Source: Chiua virens (lineage: Eukaryota; Basidiomycota; Agaricomycetes; Boletales; Boletaceae). From it: 64,000 nucleotides of DNA. Numbering within the stretch: the stretch's first letter is position 1; the number at the start of each line of letters is the position of its first letter. The notes under the pieces were generated by a model. The model saw nothing but the letters and a program-made list of their open reading frames with translations. It did not search any database and was not told the origin of the DNA. Position numbers and translations under genes: made by a program. The stretch is from assembly GCA_019787685.1 (NCBI GenBank), contig JAHNUO010000032.1, forward strand, positions 62,001-126,000. Direction: 5' to 3'. Shown here in pieces: positions 21,257-31,209 of this stretch.

Positions 21257-23178
21257 TCAAACATTGTGTGATTTGATGGCTGCACAAAAACGGCGGTGAG
21301 CAGCAAGAAAAGACTCCCAACCCAACGTTGTAAAGCCTGCAAATTCGCGCCAATCCTTCTCATTGAGTCGCTCAACGGTCCGGTTTCCTGGACGGTATTC
21401 TAGCTTTTGCAGCTTTTGTTGGTCACTTTCGTCGATCTCGTACTGTGCACAAAACTCGGCAAGCGAGACTTTGTGAGCGGTGGTTGCTATACCCGGTGAC
21501 GGAGGTGGAAACATGGCACTGTGATCAGCACCAGGGGCAGTGAAGCCAGGGGGATATGCGTATGGAAAACTTGGATGATGAGGCATGAACGGCATATGAT
21601 GCGGAGGATAGTACAAATGGTAGGGTAGCGGCTGTGGATAACCGGTGGGGAGCACATGGACATTGGTACCTTGGATAGCTGGCACGACTTGGTCCCCTGG
21701 GGTTATCGGGCCAGAAGTAGCGACTGTGGTGTGAGTCGATGGTACCTTCATCCGCTTGTTCTCAGAAAAATGTCCATTGTTTGGCGGGGCAGATATCGTG
21801 ACTGATTCTGCCCCTGATGCCTATATTAGTGGTGCGTCAGCTAGACTGAGGTCAGCCCAATAAGCAGGTGTCACCCACAAGTGCATTTGCCCATGCCTTC
21901 ATGCGCATGTCGGTAAGCTCAATATAACTCCCAGATTTCAGGTTCTTCCACACTCGTTTACCTTCGAACATCGGAAAGTTTCCCACTGGATATTCTTTCT
22001 CCAATGCTGCATGGGCAGCACTACGTTTCTCCGTCAGTTCCATCTATATTTCATTGTTCATGTCAGCGCATCCATGCCATAACGTTGAGGGCTAGACTTA
22101 CAATTCGCCCCTTCATAGTAGCAGTTGGGACCCGATCGCATTCAACATCAAAGTCAAATGGTTGCTCGACATGGTCAGGACGCCCAGTATCCCAATCCTA
22201 GTACAACCTGAAGGTCAGAAATCACTTGAACGTATTGTCAACGACCTACGTCTTCCTCTTTCACTGGCTTGGGGAAGTGCAGCCAGATGACAACGTTGTC
22301 GGTGACCCGGGTCTTCATGACTGCTTCGACGAGCGCATCAAAACCTGCACAATCAGCTATTTTCTTGTACGGTGCCGATTTCGCCTCCTTATCAAATTTC
22401 CACTCGAATTTTGACACAGGAAGGAGGGCCTCACGACAAGGGAGAGCATCGGCAACCTCGCGCTGAAAGTCAGCAAAAGAGTGGGACGTGTCAAATTTGA
22501 ATGGGCCCTTGGTAGCGGTTGTTGTGGTCGTGGTCGTTTTCCCTGGTTTACCATATCGTTTTGGTTCGGTTACTGTCTCCGTCGAGAACACCGATATATA
22601 AACTGTAAAGGTCCGAACATCGGGTTTGTCATCTGTGTTGGCCTTCGTTTTCATCTTGTCCTCAGATTTCAAGGGGATTTCCCGGCGAGGTTTTTTGGTG
22701 GGCAGCTTGCTTTCATCCAGGTTATCTTTCCGCTTCCGCTCGGGCTTGGGCTCTTTGTAATGGACAAACTGGAGAGATGCGGTAGTAGAACCTGCAACGT
22801 AAGAAAAGAGCTAAGTATCTACAACGGAAGAGTGTACCGAATTTACCTTGACCAGTATTGGTAACGTGGTCATTGATATTGCTATCGCAAATCTCGACTT
22901 CCGAGTCTGAAGTCCCGCCTACATCTGAGACCGCCGCTGCGCCAATGGACTACTCGGTACTGAAAAAGAGTGAATATATGCGTACCCAATGGCTACATAC
23001 CTTTCTATTCACTCCATTGGTAGTGTCGGTTGGTTCAAATACCTCCTGAAAAATGGTTCATAAGCGGCCGAATCGAGACGAGATTCCACTGGCAACACAC
23101 CTTCTTCCTACCGGGAATGCGGATCTTGAGCTTCGTAGATTGCTGCGTGCTGATTTCCTGATCCTCTCTGGACAACAT
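21257..23178 (-). CDS. Uncharacterised second gene of the mariner element
   Basis: Spliced minus-strand gene inside the transposon. Probable start ATG 23178 (MLSREDQEISTQQSTKLKIR); the upstream frame has no earlier ATG. Exons then encode an acidic piece (TSDSEVEICDSNIND), a basic piece with a bipartite NLS-like run (KEPKPERKRKDN...KKPRRE), and a globular part ending IWLHFPKPVKEED (22238-22672). Further exons encode DWDTGRPDHVEQPFDFDVEC and MELTEKRSAAHAALEKEYPV, and a proline/histidine-rich linker (YPPHHMPFMPHHPSFPYAYP) leads to a C-terminal helical module with KDWREFAGFTTLGWESFLAA, stop at 21257. No known transposase accessory fold is recognised. The last module is SAM-like in length only. 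A nuclear DNA-binding role in transposition is a guess from the context and NLS. Confidence 0.6.
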
Positions 23179-23272
23179 CTTCTTGTCCTTGCCGTTCTCA
23201 GTTATGTGGTGCTTGTTGAATGGATGATGTTGCTGTTGTTGGGGAATGTAACTCGCGACGCGACGCGCTGCT

Positions 23273-23349
23273 ACAGGGTCATTTCCTATTTTGGTTCAGC
23301 CCTCGGTGAGAAAAAAATCGCGAGTTGCCATTAGTTTCGCACACTGCTG
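23273..23349 (-). repeat. Right terminal inverted repeat of the mariner element
   Basis: 77 bp, exact reverse complement of 19171-19247. Confidence 0.95.
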
Positions 23350-23351
23350 TA

Positions 23352-24412
23352 ATAGGTATCTGGTTCTTGTTCAAAGTTGGGCCACACAGGTGGATGGGGC
23401 GGAACTTTGATGGAATGAGGCGTTGCATGCGGTGCGGTGCCTATGTAGTGGAGAAAAAAATATTCAGAAAAAGTTTGAACAGTACTGTGATCATACCTGC
23501 CACAAACATATCTTTCCACCCTGTGTAGGTGACGCCACAGATTCACCAGAAGAAGAGAGCAAAAGCCTCTCACGAATCACGAAGTGAGTACGTTGTAGAC
23601 ATGGCGGCCGCCCGTTGCATCCCGAATTAGAGTAAGCATCGTCCATGCGAAGAGACCTTGGGATGATCGATGAGGACGCCGCCGCTTGTCTAGTAACCAT
23701 GAATTCAAATCGAAATATTGAAGTTCGAGACCGAATGATCACCGCAAAGGAATCCTTGGTAAAGCGGTGGGACACACTATTCGGTGAGCGCAACCGAGAA
23801 AGCTACCACAATGGCGCTTGTGGCCGCCGCATGTAAGCACATGTGATGTGCCATTGAAGTAGTTCATTTAATTGACACGCAGCATTTTGATGAATGAGCC
23901 TTATATTGGCGATCGATCCTATGTGAAATATCGCCGGGTACACTGTTCAGACGCTATATCGTTGATGAAAAAGAAGGTGCACCAGAGAGGCTGCAGGCAC
24001 CAAAAAACTAGTAAATAAGCAACCTAGGCCAAGGTGCGCCAAATACGCTGCAGGCACCAAGGACACTATATCAAGTCTGAGGTGAACTGAAACCGGATCT
24101 AAGGGAAGAATACTGCAAAATTCGTACCAATAGGGCACGAAGAAAAATGTGAATGTGAAGTTGATGCTGAGAAACTGAACAGAAGACTGACCAGATGACT
24201 TTTCGTGCGATGTTTGACTCTGCCGCCATAAAAAGTCCAAAGACCTCGCGGTTGCTCTAAACCCGATCCGAGGCAAACCGAAGTCAAGTCCGTGTCACGT
24301 TCAAACCACCTATCTAAGTCTCAACAGAAAAACTCGAAGCCCGCGATGACCGTGAGGTGCTGACCACCACATCTCGAAAGCGTACAAACTTACTCAACGT
24401 CGCCTTGAAATC
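23352..24412. other. Region right of the mariner element; possible exons of the interrupted gene
   Basis: The minus-strand frame just right of the insertion (about 23352-23430) has SIKVPPHPPVWPNFEQEPDT and may belong to the gene fragment at 18-19.2 kb. Near 23965-24065 there is a short direct repeat (AAGGTGC.CCA...GCTGCAGGCACCAA twice). Nothing else is recognised. Confidence 0.3.
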
Positions 24413-24526
24413 TTGCGCTCAGAAAAAGAAGGTAACCGTGATCTTGCATGCAAAGGCAACTTCAACTTGCGTGCCCTGACGTCGCCCGATGTGACTGAAC
24501 CCCGTCACGGTAGAACGGAAGGATTG

Positions 24527-25288
24527 TCACGGTTGTCTCGAACAGACCTGCGTTGTTTTCTTGTCATCGACCTTGTGCACGACCATCGCCATATTGGATT
24601 CGCACAAACACGTCCCGAGGAGCCTCCGTTTTGGTTGTTGTACCGTCTGCACCAACCTATGACCCAGCGGGCCAAAGGGTTTGGCGTATGGAAACGCGTT
24701 CGTCGTCGATGCTACTGGACGACGTCCGCAGCTAGTGTCTGTGACCTGGGTGCGTCGGACAGTTTTGGCCTCGCGGGTGTTGACGGATGCTTTGCAGTAC
24801 AGCCCTCGGTTGCGCACACTAGTGATGACCTTGACAGCGACGCCCTTCCCCCTACCAGTCACAGAGATGCCAGAAGACGACCCAGAGATCCGGGAACGCG
24901 GAATACAACTCGGCCGCGGCGACACGCTGTCCTGCATAGACTCTACGCATGCCTGGAATCGACCCGCCTTGACTCCCTTCGACGTCTGTGTTGCCTTTAC
25001 CATGCTGAACGTCTTCTCGACCTGACCGTGTCCCTGCGTCGGAACCTGTAGTTCCTTTGTTGTCCCGCTCGCCACTGGAATCCGCCGCAGCGAGACATGG
25101 CTCGGCCTCGCTTTGGAAACATCTGTCAGGAACGAACCAGGTTGTGCCTTCTGGTTCGTGGACGTCTCAGGGGCGACCGATGGTCGTGACTTGCTCGCTT
25201 CTCGGAGTGGGAACTGTTGAAGCTGTACTGCGAGTGGTTTCGTCGACAAGGGGGGAGCATACTGTTTCGTGTTGGTACTGCACATCAC
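24527..25288 (-). CDS. Unassigned 253-codon open frame, basic and Ser/Thr-rich
   Basis: The longest frame of the 23.4-27.7 kb stretch. It is rich in K, R, S, T, P without any motif I recognise. The opposite strand has an overlapping 212-codon frame (24413-25051), so the length may be due to base composition rather than coding. Given as a possible gene only. Confidence 0.25.
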   Translation of the reverse strand: MMCSTNTKQYAPPLSTKPLAVQLQQFPLREASKSRPSVAPETSTNQKAQPGSFLTDVSKARPSHVSLRRIPVASGTTKELQVPTQGHGQVEKTFSMVKATQTSKGVKAGRFQACVESMQDSVSPRPSCIPRSRISGSSSGISVTGRGKGVAVKVITSVRNRGLYCKASVNTREAKTVRRTQVTDTSCGRRPVASTTNAFPYAKPFGPLGHRLVQTVQQPKRRLLGTCLCESNMAMVVHKVDDKKTTQVCSRQP

Positions 25289-25741
25289 GAACGGTTTGCT
25301 TCCTGTCCTCGTCTAAAGCGAAATGTTCCTCTCATGAGCATACGTCGTCAAAAACAGTACGAAACAACGTACGGAGGAGCATGCACATGCGCGCCCTTTG
25401 AGAACATGTTCGTGTTGGTAATTTCAATCATCGAAGTTGGCATTGCGATGAGAGGAAACGAGGAAAGGCGGCAAATTTTACTGACCTTTCATGGCTAATG
25501 GTGGCTGACAGGTCGATTAACATTGCGGTTACTCTTAATTCTTTTTGTCCAACCTGATTGCAATCGACCTCAACTATGCATGCAGGTGTGGTCGTTCTTC
25601 CCTCAAAAGTTGCTCGCCAGAGATGGCGTATCTCAGATGGTGCATAGGATTAGGAATAACGTACAGACGATTTGAACTGGTGGTGCTGGATAAGATCACG
25701 AAGCGAGATACTACTGACGAGAATCAAGTAGAGGTTCACTA

Positions 25742-26125
25742 CTACACATCGGCCTCCTCCTGTTGAATCAATTCCGCAAACAAGTCATGAGGCGGACCGT
25801 TTGACCCGTCATCGACTTTAGCAAACTCTTCATCGGCTTCATCGGCTTGGTCGCCAGGTCTAACTGTCTCGTTAGCTTTGAGATCCGGTTTCTGCACGCC
25901 GCCTCGGAGCACCTCTCCAAACCTGCAGTTGTCCGGCCCTCCCAGGTCATCAACCTGAGCAGCTTCATCGTCATGATCAGCTCGGTTGGAGCCTCCATCA
26001 TCCTGATTAGCCTGTGCTAATTTTTGTGCAGTTCGAAGCATGTCGGGATACAAACAGATCATGGAAGGGTCAGGAGGTCCTGACGACAACGATATATCCT
26101 TGTTTCCATCTACTTGGTTACTCAA
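25742..26125 (-). CDS. Hypothetical acidic protein exon
   Basis: 127-codon frame rich in D, E and Q (RADHDDEAAQVDDLGGPDN; GDQADEADEEFAKVDDGSNG) ending AELIQQEEADV. Low complexity, no domain. The 3' part of this sequence has a diverged, deleted copy at 17.64-17.88 kb, so it belongs to a duplicated gene or repeat. Start uncertain. Confidence 0.3.
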   Translation of the reverse strand: MSNQVDGNKDISLSSGPPDPSMICLYPDMLRTAQKLAQANQDDGGSNRADHDDEAAQVDDLGGPDNCRFGEVLRGGVQKPDLKANETVRPGDQADEADEEFAKVDDGSNGPPHDLFAELIQQEEADV

Positions 26126-27749
26126 CCCGTTAGTTCCGAGTCAATGGTCAACATCGAAATTCACCATTCGTTTGGTCAGACATGATGGTACAAATTTGAT
26201 GGCAGCAATATAATAGGTTGTTTAGAATGCTGACGATATCGGGAGTGGGCTGAAGGTTCAAGCGGATAAGGCACAATTTGTGGTGGGATTTATATGGTCT
26301 CGTCTCGTCTCGAACTAGATTCCAAAAAAGACCTTCGATCCCACTGACCCCGTGGTCGCTTGAAATGTTCATTTTCCAAAGTCTGAGCAGTGATTGAGAT
26401 GGTAACAGTCTACTTAGAACTCGAATGCTATGCCGACAGCATACCTCAGGCTTCCCCTATTGTTCATTCCGTTCAGCGAAGTGGATCACACAAATTCGGG
26501 CTGTCCTCGCAAAGACCAGCTGGCACTTTGACCAGTGGCTGATATCTATCCGGGTGGGGACGTCTTGATTCTCAATCCAGAGTAAAACTCCATACAGACT
26601 CGGATCCTTCTGTTTGCAAATCTCACCATCGGCAGGCTACGAAGAACGAGCGCATAAACCAGACATTTGGGTCAAGGTATCACACTGAAGTGCAGAAACC
26701 ATCTGGAGCCACTGAGTAGTCATGATCATGGTAAGGTCGAGGATGGTACTGCTGGATCATGTAAACACTCAAAGGGGAAAGGCAGGGTAGGCATGTCCTT
26801 GGCGCAATGTTGTGAAAATCCCAGCAAGGGGAAAACTCGACCGATCCATCAGATTGCAACTATCGTTCTTGAGACACGGAACTACTTCCATGCGGGTGAT
26901 ATATGATAAATTGCTTTGTTCATGTGACACATGGAACTTGAATAAGTCTGGAAAACCCAGCCGGACTATATACGGCAAACTTGGACCAGTGCATCCAAGT
27001 CATGCATAAAGTTCAGGTCTTTTTCAGATCTAGGGTGATGCATGAATACATGTATCGTTGAATTCCCAAACTGTCACATGCGCCACGTTCTGATCAGTGT
27101 ATTGGCATTGCAAGATCATTCCCAACACCGCCGAAGAATTTGGATAGGAATAGGAGCGGGTCAATTGTACATATGATACTTGATATTGAACCTTATATTC
27201 TGTGTGCTCGGGATCAGAGGGACTAAAATGTACATGTCAGACGTTCATCCATAACAGGAGCCAACTGTGCATACATCTGTGAACAAAGTTTACTCCACAT
27301 CAAGTATTGAATTCCACAGTGTGATCTGATGCTGAGAAGATGTTTGATTCCATCCATTGCCAGGGTAATCTCTGGATCGGATGTTGAGCTCCCGATCAGT
27401 CGAGATCGAGAGAACCCCATTACTATATTGTACCTCGATCAGCATGCTAAAACTTGAACCTTGAACCTTAAGTTCAAGAGTGAGTAGAGACCCAGAATGG
27501 AAATCGGTACTTATTCCTGGACCCTATGGGACAGGTTTAGGTTAATAAAAATGTCGCCTGATTGCTCCCGATTTGGTTCTTTCTGATCAATTGTTGTTTC
27601 TTGCTCGATATGTCTATGCAGTCACGTGTGACGGTGGCATTCAAGTTGCTTAGGGGTCTCAATGATGGCAGACCGCAATGACTTTATCGCATGTGTTCAC
27701 GTTGTGCTGTGTGTGCGCAGCGGCAGTTTCCGCACAGAGCTGTGTAATG
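26126..27749. other. Intergenic region, nothing recognised
   Basis: Short frames only. 26215-26345 continues the duplicate shared with 17.7-17.88 kb. A small inverted repeat (CTTGAACCTTGAACCTTAAGTTCAAG) is at about 27454-27479. Confidence 0.3.
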
Positions 27750-28102
27750 TCAATCTGGGAGACATTGATTTAGCAAGGCCAACTCGAAGTTAGTGGGGTC
27801 CAGGATTGTCCGTAGGGCCTGTTGAATGACAATCAAACCCACATTGTGCGGAGAAACCATGAATGTGGAGTACTCGAGGATACTGATCGGTGCCTCAGTG
27901 AGACCAACAATACCAGCATCAATAAATTCACAAGTTGCTTTCTGCACTTTTTCAGACTTTTCATTTACGTCAAGATCATCAAAAGCGCACAAAGCACGAA
28001 AGCACCCAAAAGCCTGAATAGTATCATAACTGTGCTTCGAAAGAGAATCAAAAGTAGCTATACCATCAAAAGCACATATTGGGTCAACTATAATAAACTT
28101 CT
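27750..28102 (-). CDS. Hypothetical protein, terminal exon
   Basis: The minus strand is open from a TAATAG acceptor at about 28103 to the stop at 27750. It reads FIIVDPICAFDGIATFDSLS, HSYDTIQAFGCFRALCAFDD and then CEFIDAGIVGLTEAPISILE. The composition is protein-like, and ICAFDGI/LCAFDDL form a weak internal repeat. Upstream exons probably lie at 28.1-28.4 kb but were not joined. Family not recognised. Confidence 0.35.
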
Positions 28103-28617
28103 ATTACAAATGACCTATCTACGAGAGCTGCGAAGGTGACTGATGAGTATTGTAATGTCTAGACAATTGCGGTATATAGTTGGTGTCGTATCGTCGTCTC
28201 GCCGTGATGAACCGGTGGTGAGGTCACGCGTGGGCAGGCAAGGTGAAGGCGACGAGGCATTGGCAATGCCTTTCAAGTTTTCTGGGAGAATTCGGTTCCC
28301 GGAATGGGAAGGCCATTGAGAACATTGACTGACGGGGAATACGCACGAAGTCTCTGCATGGTTCACCTAAGAGTAATATATCCTGTCTGAGATGCTGATC
28401 AGATGGCTGATGAACCAGTTCACAGAATGCTGCTTACCCGACTCGTACACCATGATGGATCCGATGTGACCGGTTATCGATATCGATCCGGCGCACATGT
28501 GGAGCTGAAGGAATGGAAGACGAACTTGAAGAACCCACTCATTACTCCACTGCTCCGCCCTTCATGCTTCAGGGGCATCAGTACGAAACTAAGATCAAAC
28601 CACTCGACGAAAAGAGT

Positions 28618-29195
28618 TCAACTCAGAGTTATACACTGGTATCGTGCGAATCCACTGCCATTGGCACTCTGTAATATGGCAGAGTCATTATAGTGGATTT
28701 CCACTGGGAGCCCTTCCACACCATATTCGCTCAGAGTCTGTCCGAGATGTTCTTTTCTGTTGCCGCGAGCTGGATTAGAAAAAGAGAAAGCTTCGTTTGG
28801 GTAAGAATACCCGGCCAGCTGAGTAGCGTTCAGAACTCGGCCCTTCAGAACGGCGTTTCGTTGGTGGTCTGAGCCTTTCAGTGAGTAAAGGTGTCGTCCG
28901 CCGAGTCGCCGACTCATCAATGATGCATCGTAAGACTGACTCGGGGACCGAACAAGAATGTACACCGACTCTCCGACCGGTACTATGTAGTACCAAATCA
29001 ACTCACGATCATGATAGGCTTGAGCATTCAATAATATTCAACGCAACTTCATACTTACCATAAATTCGAATTTGTCGTAATCAGGAAGAGACAATGGCAC
29101 ATGGTGTTGCCTTTCTATACAGATCTCATCGGGCAGCAGTACGGACTCCCTCTTCAAGTTGGTGCTGAGTCACAGTACTCGAGCTTCCAACACGA
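28618..29195 (-). CDS. Hypothetical protein, 3' exons
   Basis: Two minus-strand exons. The upstream exon (about 29063-29165) reads NLKRESVLLPDEICIERQHH and VPLSLPDYDKFEFM before a GTAAGT donor. The downstream exon (about 29010 to the stop at 28618) reads HDRELIWYYIVPVGESVYIL, then VLKGRVLNATQLAGYSYPNE. Both read like structured protein. The family is not recognised. It is divergent from metzincin gene A. Confidence 0.4.
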
Positions 29196-29294
29196 GGTAA
29201 GTACTGTTGCACTCGCAGACCGCCCCAGTTCAAAATGTTTCTGCATCGCCCGCTAGTGAATCATCCCAGCCCCCCACATCGCTGATTCGCTACT

Positions 29295-30487
29295 ATGTTC
29301 GTCATCTCAGAGTCAGAGAATAGCACATGCGGCCCCGTTCCTTTGCCTCCCTCCGATCCTCTCGCTATTAGCGTCCCACGCGGCGCTCTTGCATATGTCA
29401 CCCGCAAGAAACAGTTGTGGGACATCGGCCACATGCAGAGCGATCTTCAAGACCATATTCTGAAGGAAAGGAACGCCCGAGAGGGAACAACGGTATATCC
29501 ATCAACTTTCTCTTTCGTATCACGGTTTAGAAGTTAATCTGACCGCGCCTGCTATAGATCCTAGTATACGAATTCCTCCAATCAGAATTCGAGGGCAATA
29601 AACAATTCGTCAAGGAAACCATCAAAGAATGGGAACAGCACGCAAACGTCAAGTTCATGGAAAAGGAAGAGGAAAGCAATACCTCTGATATTCGCATCCT
29701 CTTCGGCGATGCGCCATCGTCATGGGCCTACATGGGTCCCCCCCAGCGAAACCAAAAGCATCCTACCGTATACCTCGGCGGAATGTGCGGCGCACGCACC
29801 AGGGAGGAGAAAGCGATCATCCTTCACGAATTTGGGCACGTTCTTGGTATGCTGCATGAACATCAAAGCCCCACACGAGGAGGGGATATTGTTCTCAACG
29901 AGAGAGCCGTATATAACTACTATGGCGCGCACAGTCGTGAGGAGAAACGCATTATCAAAGAACAGTTCCTCGATGTGTTCGACAGCGATAAGTCGAATTT
30001 CAGCGAATTCGATCCCAAGTCCATCATGCTGTTTGTTCGATTTTGGACATTTTAATTGACGCTGATCATGACACTCTTGCTGATTCTAGGTACCCTATCC
30101 CAGCGAAACTCATCAAAGAGGGGAAGCCTGTTAAAGTGAACCGCACGCTGTCCCCGCTCGATAAAGCATACATTCAACTCGCATATCCTCATAATAGCTC
30201 ACGACGGCTCCTCAATGCCATGGGCACGATCGGCATCCCGGACTTGGACGCGCTGAATATCATCAAGCCTCTTATGAAGCCAACAAACCAAACGGATGAC
30301 TCGGAGGATTTGATTTCACGACTCGAGGAAGTGAGAGACGCGTTTTTCTATTATAACAAGAAAAAAATCGAGGCAAAGGCTCTCTTGAAAGGTGCGTCGC
30401 CCCCTGATAATTTTGGAGATTTTAGTCAAAAATGTCACTACAGTGAAGAAAGTGCAAGCAGCCAGGGCAAACCGACACAGGAGATGA
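29295..30487 (+). CDS. Metzincin-like zinc metalloprotease A
   Basis: Four exons: 29295 to about 29490; about 29557-30029 (ILVYEFLQSEFEGN onward); about 30091-30390; and a short last exon near 30442-30487. The zinc site HEFGHVLGMLHEHQSPTRGG (about 29828) matches HExxHxxGxxHE of astacin-type (M12A) metzincins, with the catalytic Glu present. The Met-turn is FDPKSIMLY, where the Tyr is formed across the third splice. The region in between has NVKFMEKEEE and DIRILFG, common in this fold. The N-terminal 65 residues contain Cys/Pro and LWDIGH but no signal peptide, so the protein may be cytosolic or exported unconventionally. Paralogues C and D share the whole layout. Substrate unknown. Confidence 0.75.
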
Positions 30488-31209
30488 AGCTGATAAACTG
30501 TAGGTGATAAATGTCGGAGTACGGTGGGCGGGTATTCTTCACATATTGTCGTTTTTACGGCTTGATGGGGCAATTCGAACACTGATGAAGGGTTGGAACG
30601 ACCCGGGTGGCTCCGACGACGGATGCTAGTCGCGGGGTTCACTCAATTATGAATCCCACTATTAGGTCGCAGATTGCCCATCGATACGGGATAGTCAAAA
30701 TGAACAGATGATTTTATCTTGAGTATGTAGGTAGATCGCTCAGGTGACAAAGGAGAAACGTAGTCGAAGAACTTGGGTCGACACAATGCTTAGTCCAGAT
30801 GAGAGAGAAGCTTCGAGGGAAAACTGATGATCTCATTCGGTGGAGACGAGGTATGTATGTACATGCTCTTCGGACGTGACAATATTGCAATAGAACAAGG
30901 TGATAGAGAGAAGAGAAGAAACTATAGTGTGAGCAAAGATGAGAACCTGAAAACACAGTCCTTAAGGACTAAGTGATGGTGGCACGGTCAATGCATCTTA
31001 GTCGAAAGGATCATTTGGGGTGATCGGTGCCGCGCGACGGCATGAATTCCTTACATGTAAATCGCCAATGAGAAAGCTCGTGCTCAAAGTACATCAATTT
31101 CTTCGTCTGCTCATATAGTAGTACATGAAACTGGAAAAACCCTGTGGAGTATGCACCGATCACGTAGCAGTAGAGCGATACAAAGTACAACCGCAAGAAA
31201 GCGATACCT
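30488..31209. other. Intergenic region between convergent genes A and B
   Basis: 3' flanks of gene A (+) and gene B (-). No additional gene or repeat recognised. Confidence 0.35.

Larger units (their letters stand above)
19171..23349. mobile_element. Tc1/mariner-type DNA transposon with two convergent genes
   Basis: A 4,179-bp element bounded by TA and perfect 77-bp inverted repeats. It carries a plus-strand DDE transposase (19291-21207) broken by a solo LTR, and an uncharacterised minus-strand spliced gene (23178-21257). At over 3.4 kb without the solo LTR it is larger than a typical one-gene mariner. The perfect repeats indicate recent movement. This copy now needs transposase from elsewhere. 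Confidence 0.9.

Noticed and set aside
24520..25060. CRISPR-like or satellite array in the GC-richer block
   Set aside because: No regular repeat spacing found.
29820..29880. Secreted virulence-type astacin for gene A
   Set aside because: No signal peptide is visible and neighbouring paralogues lack one too, so secretion is not supported by the sequence.
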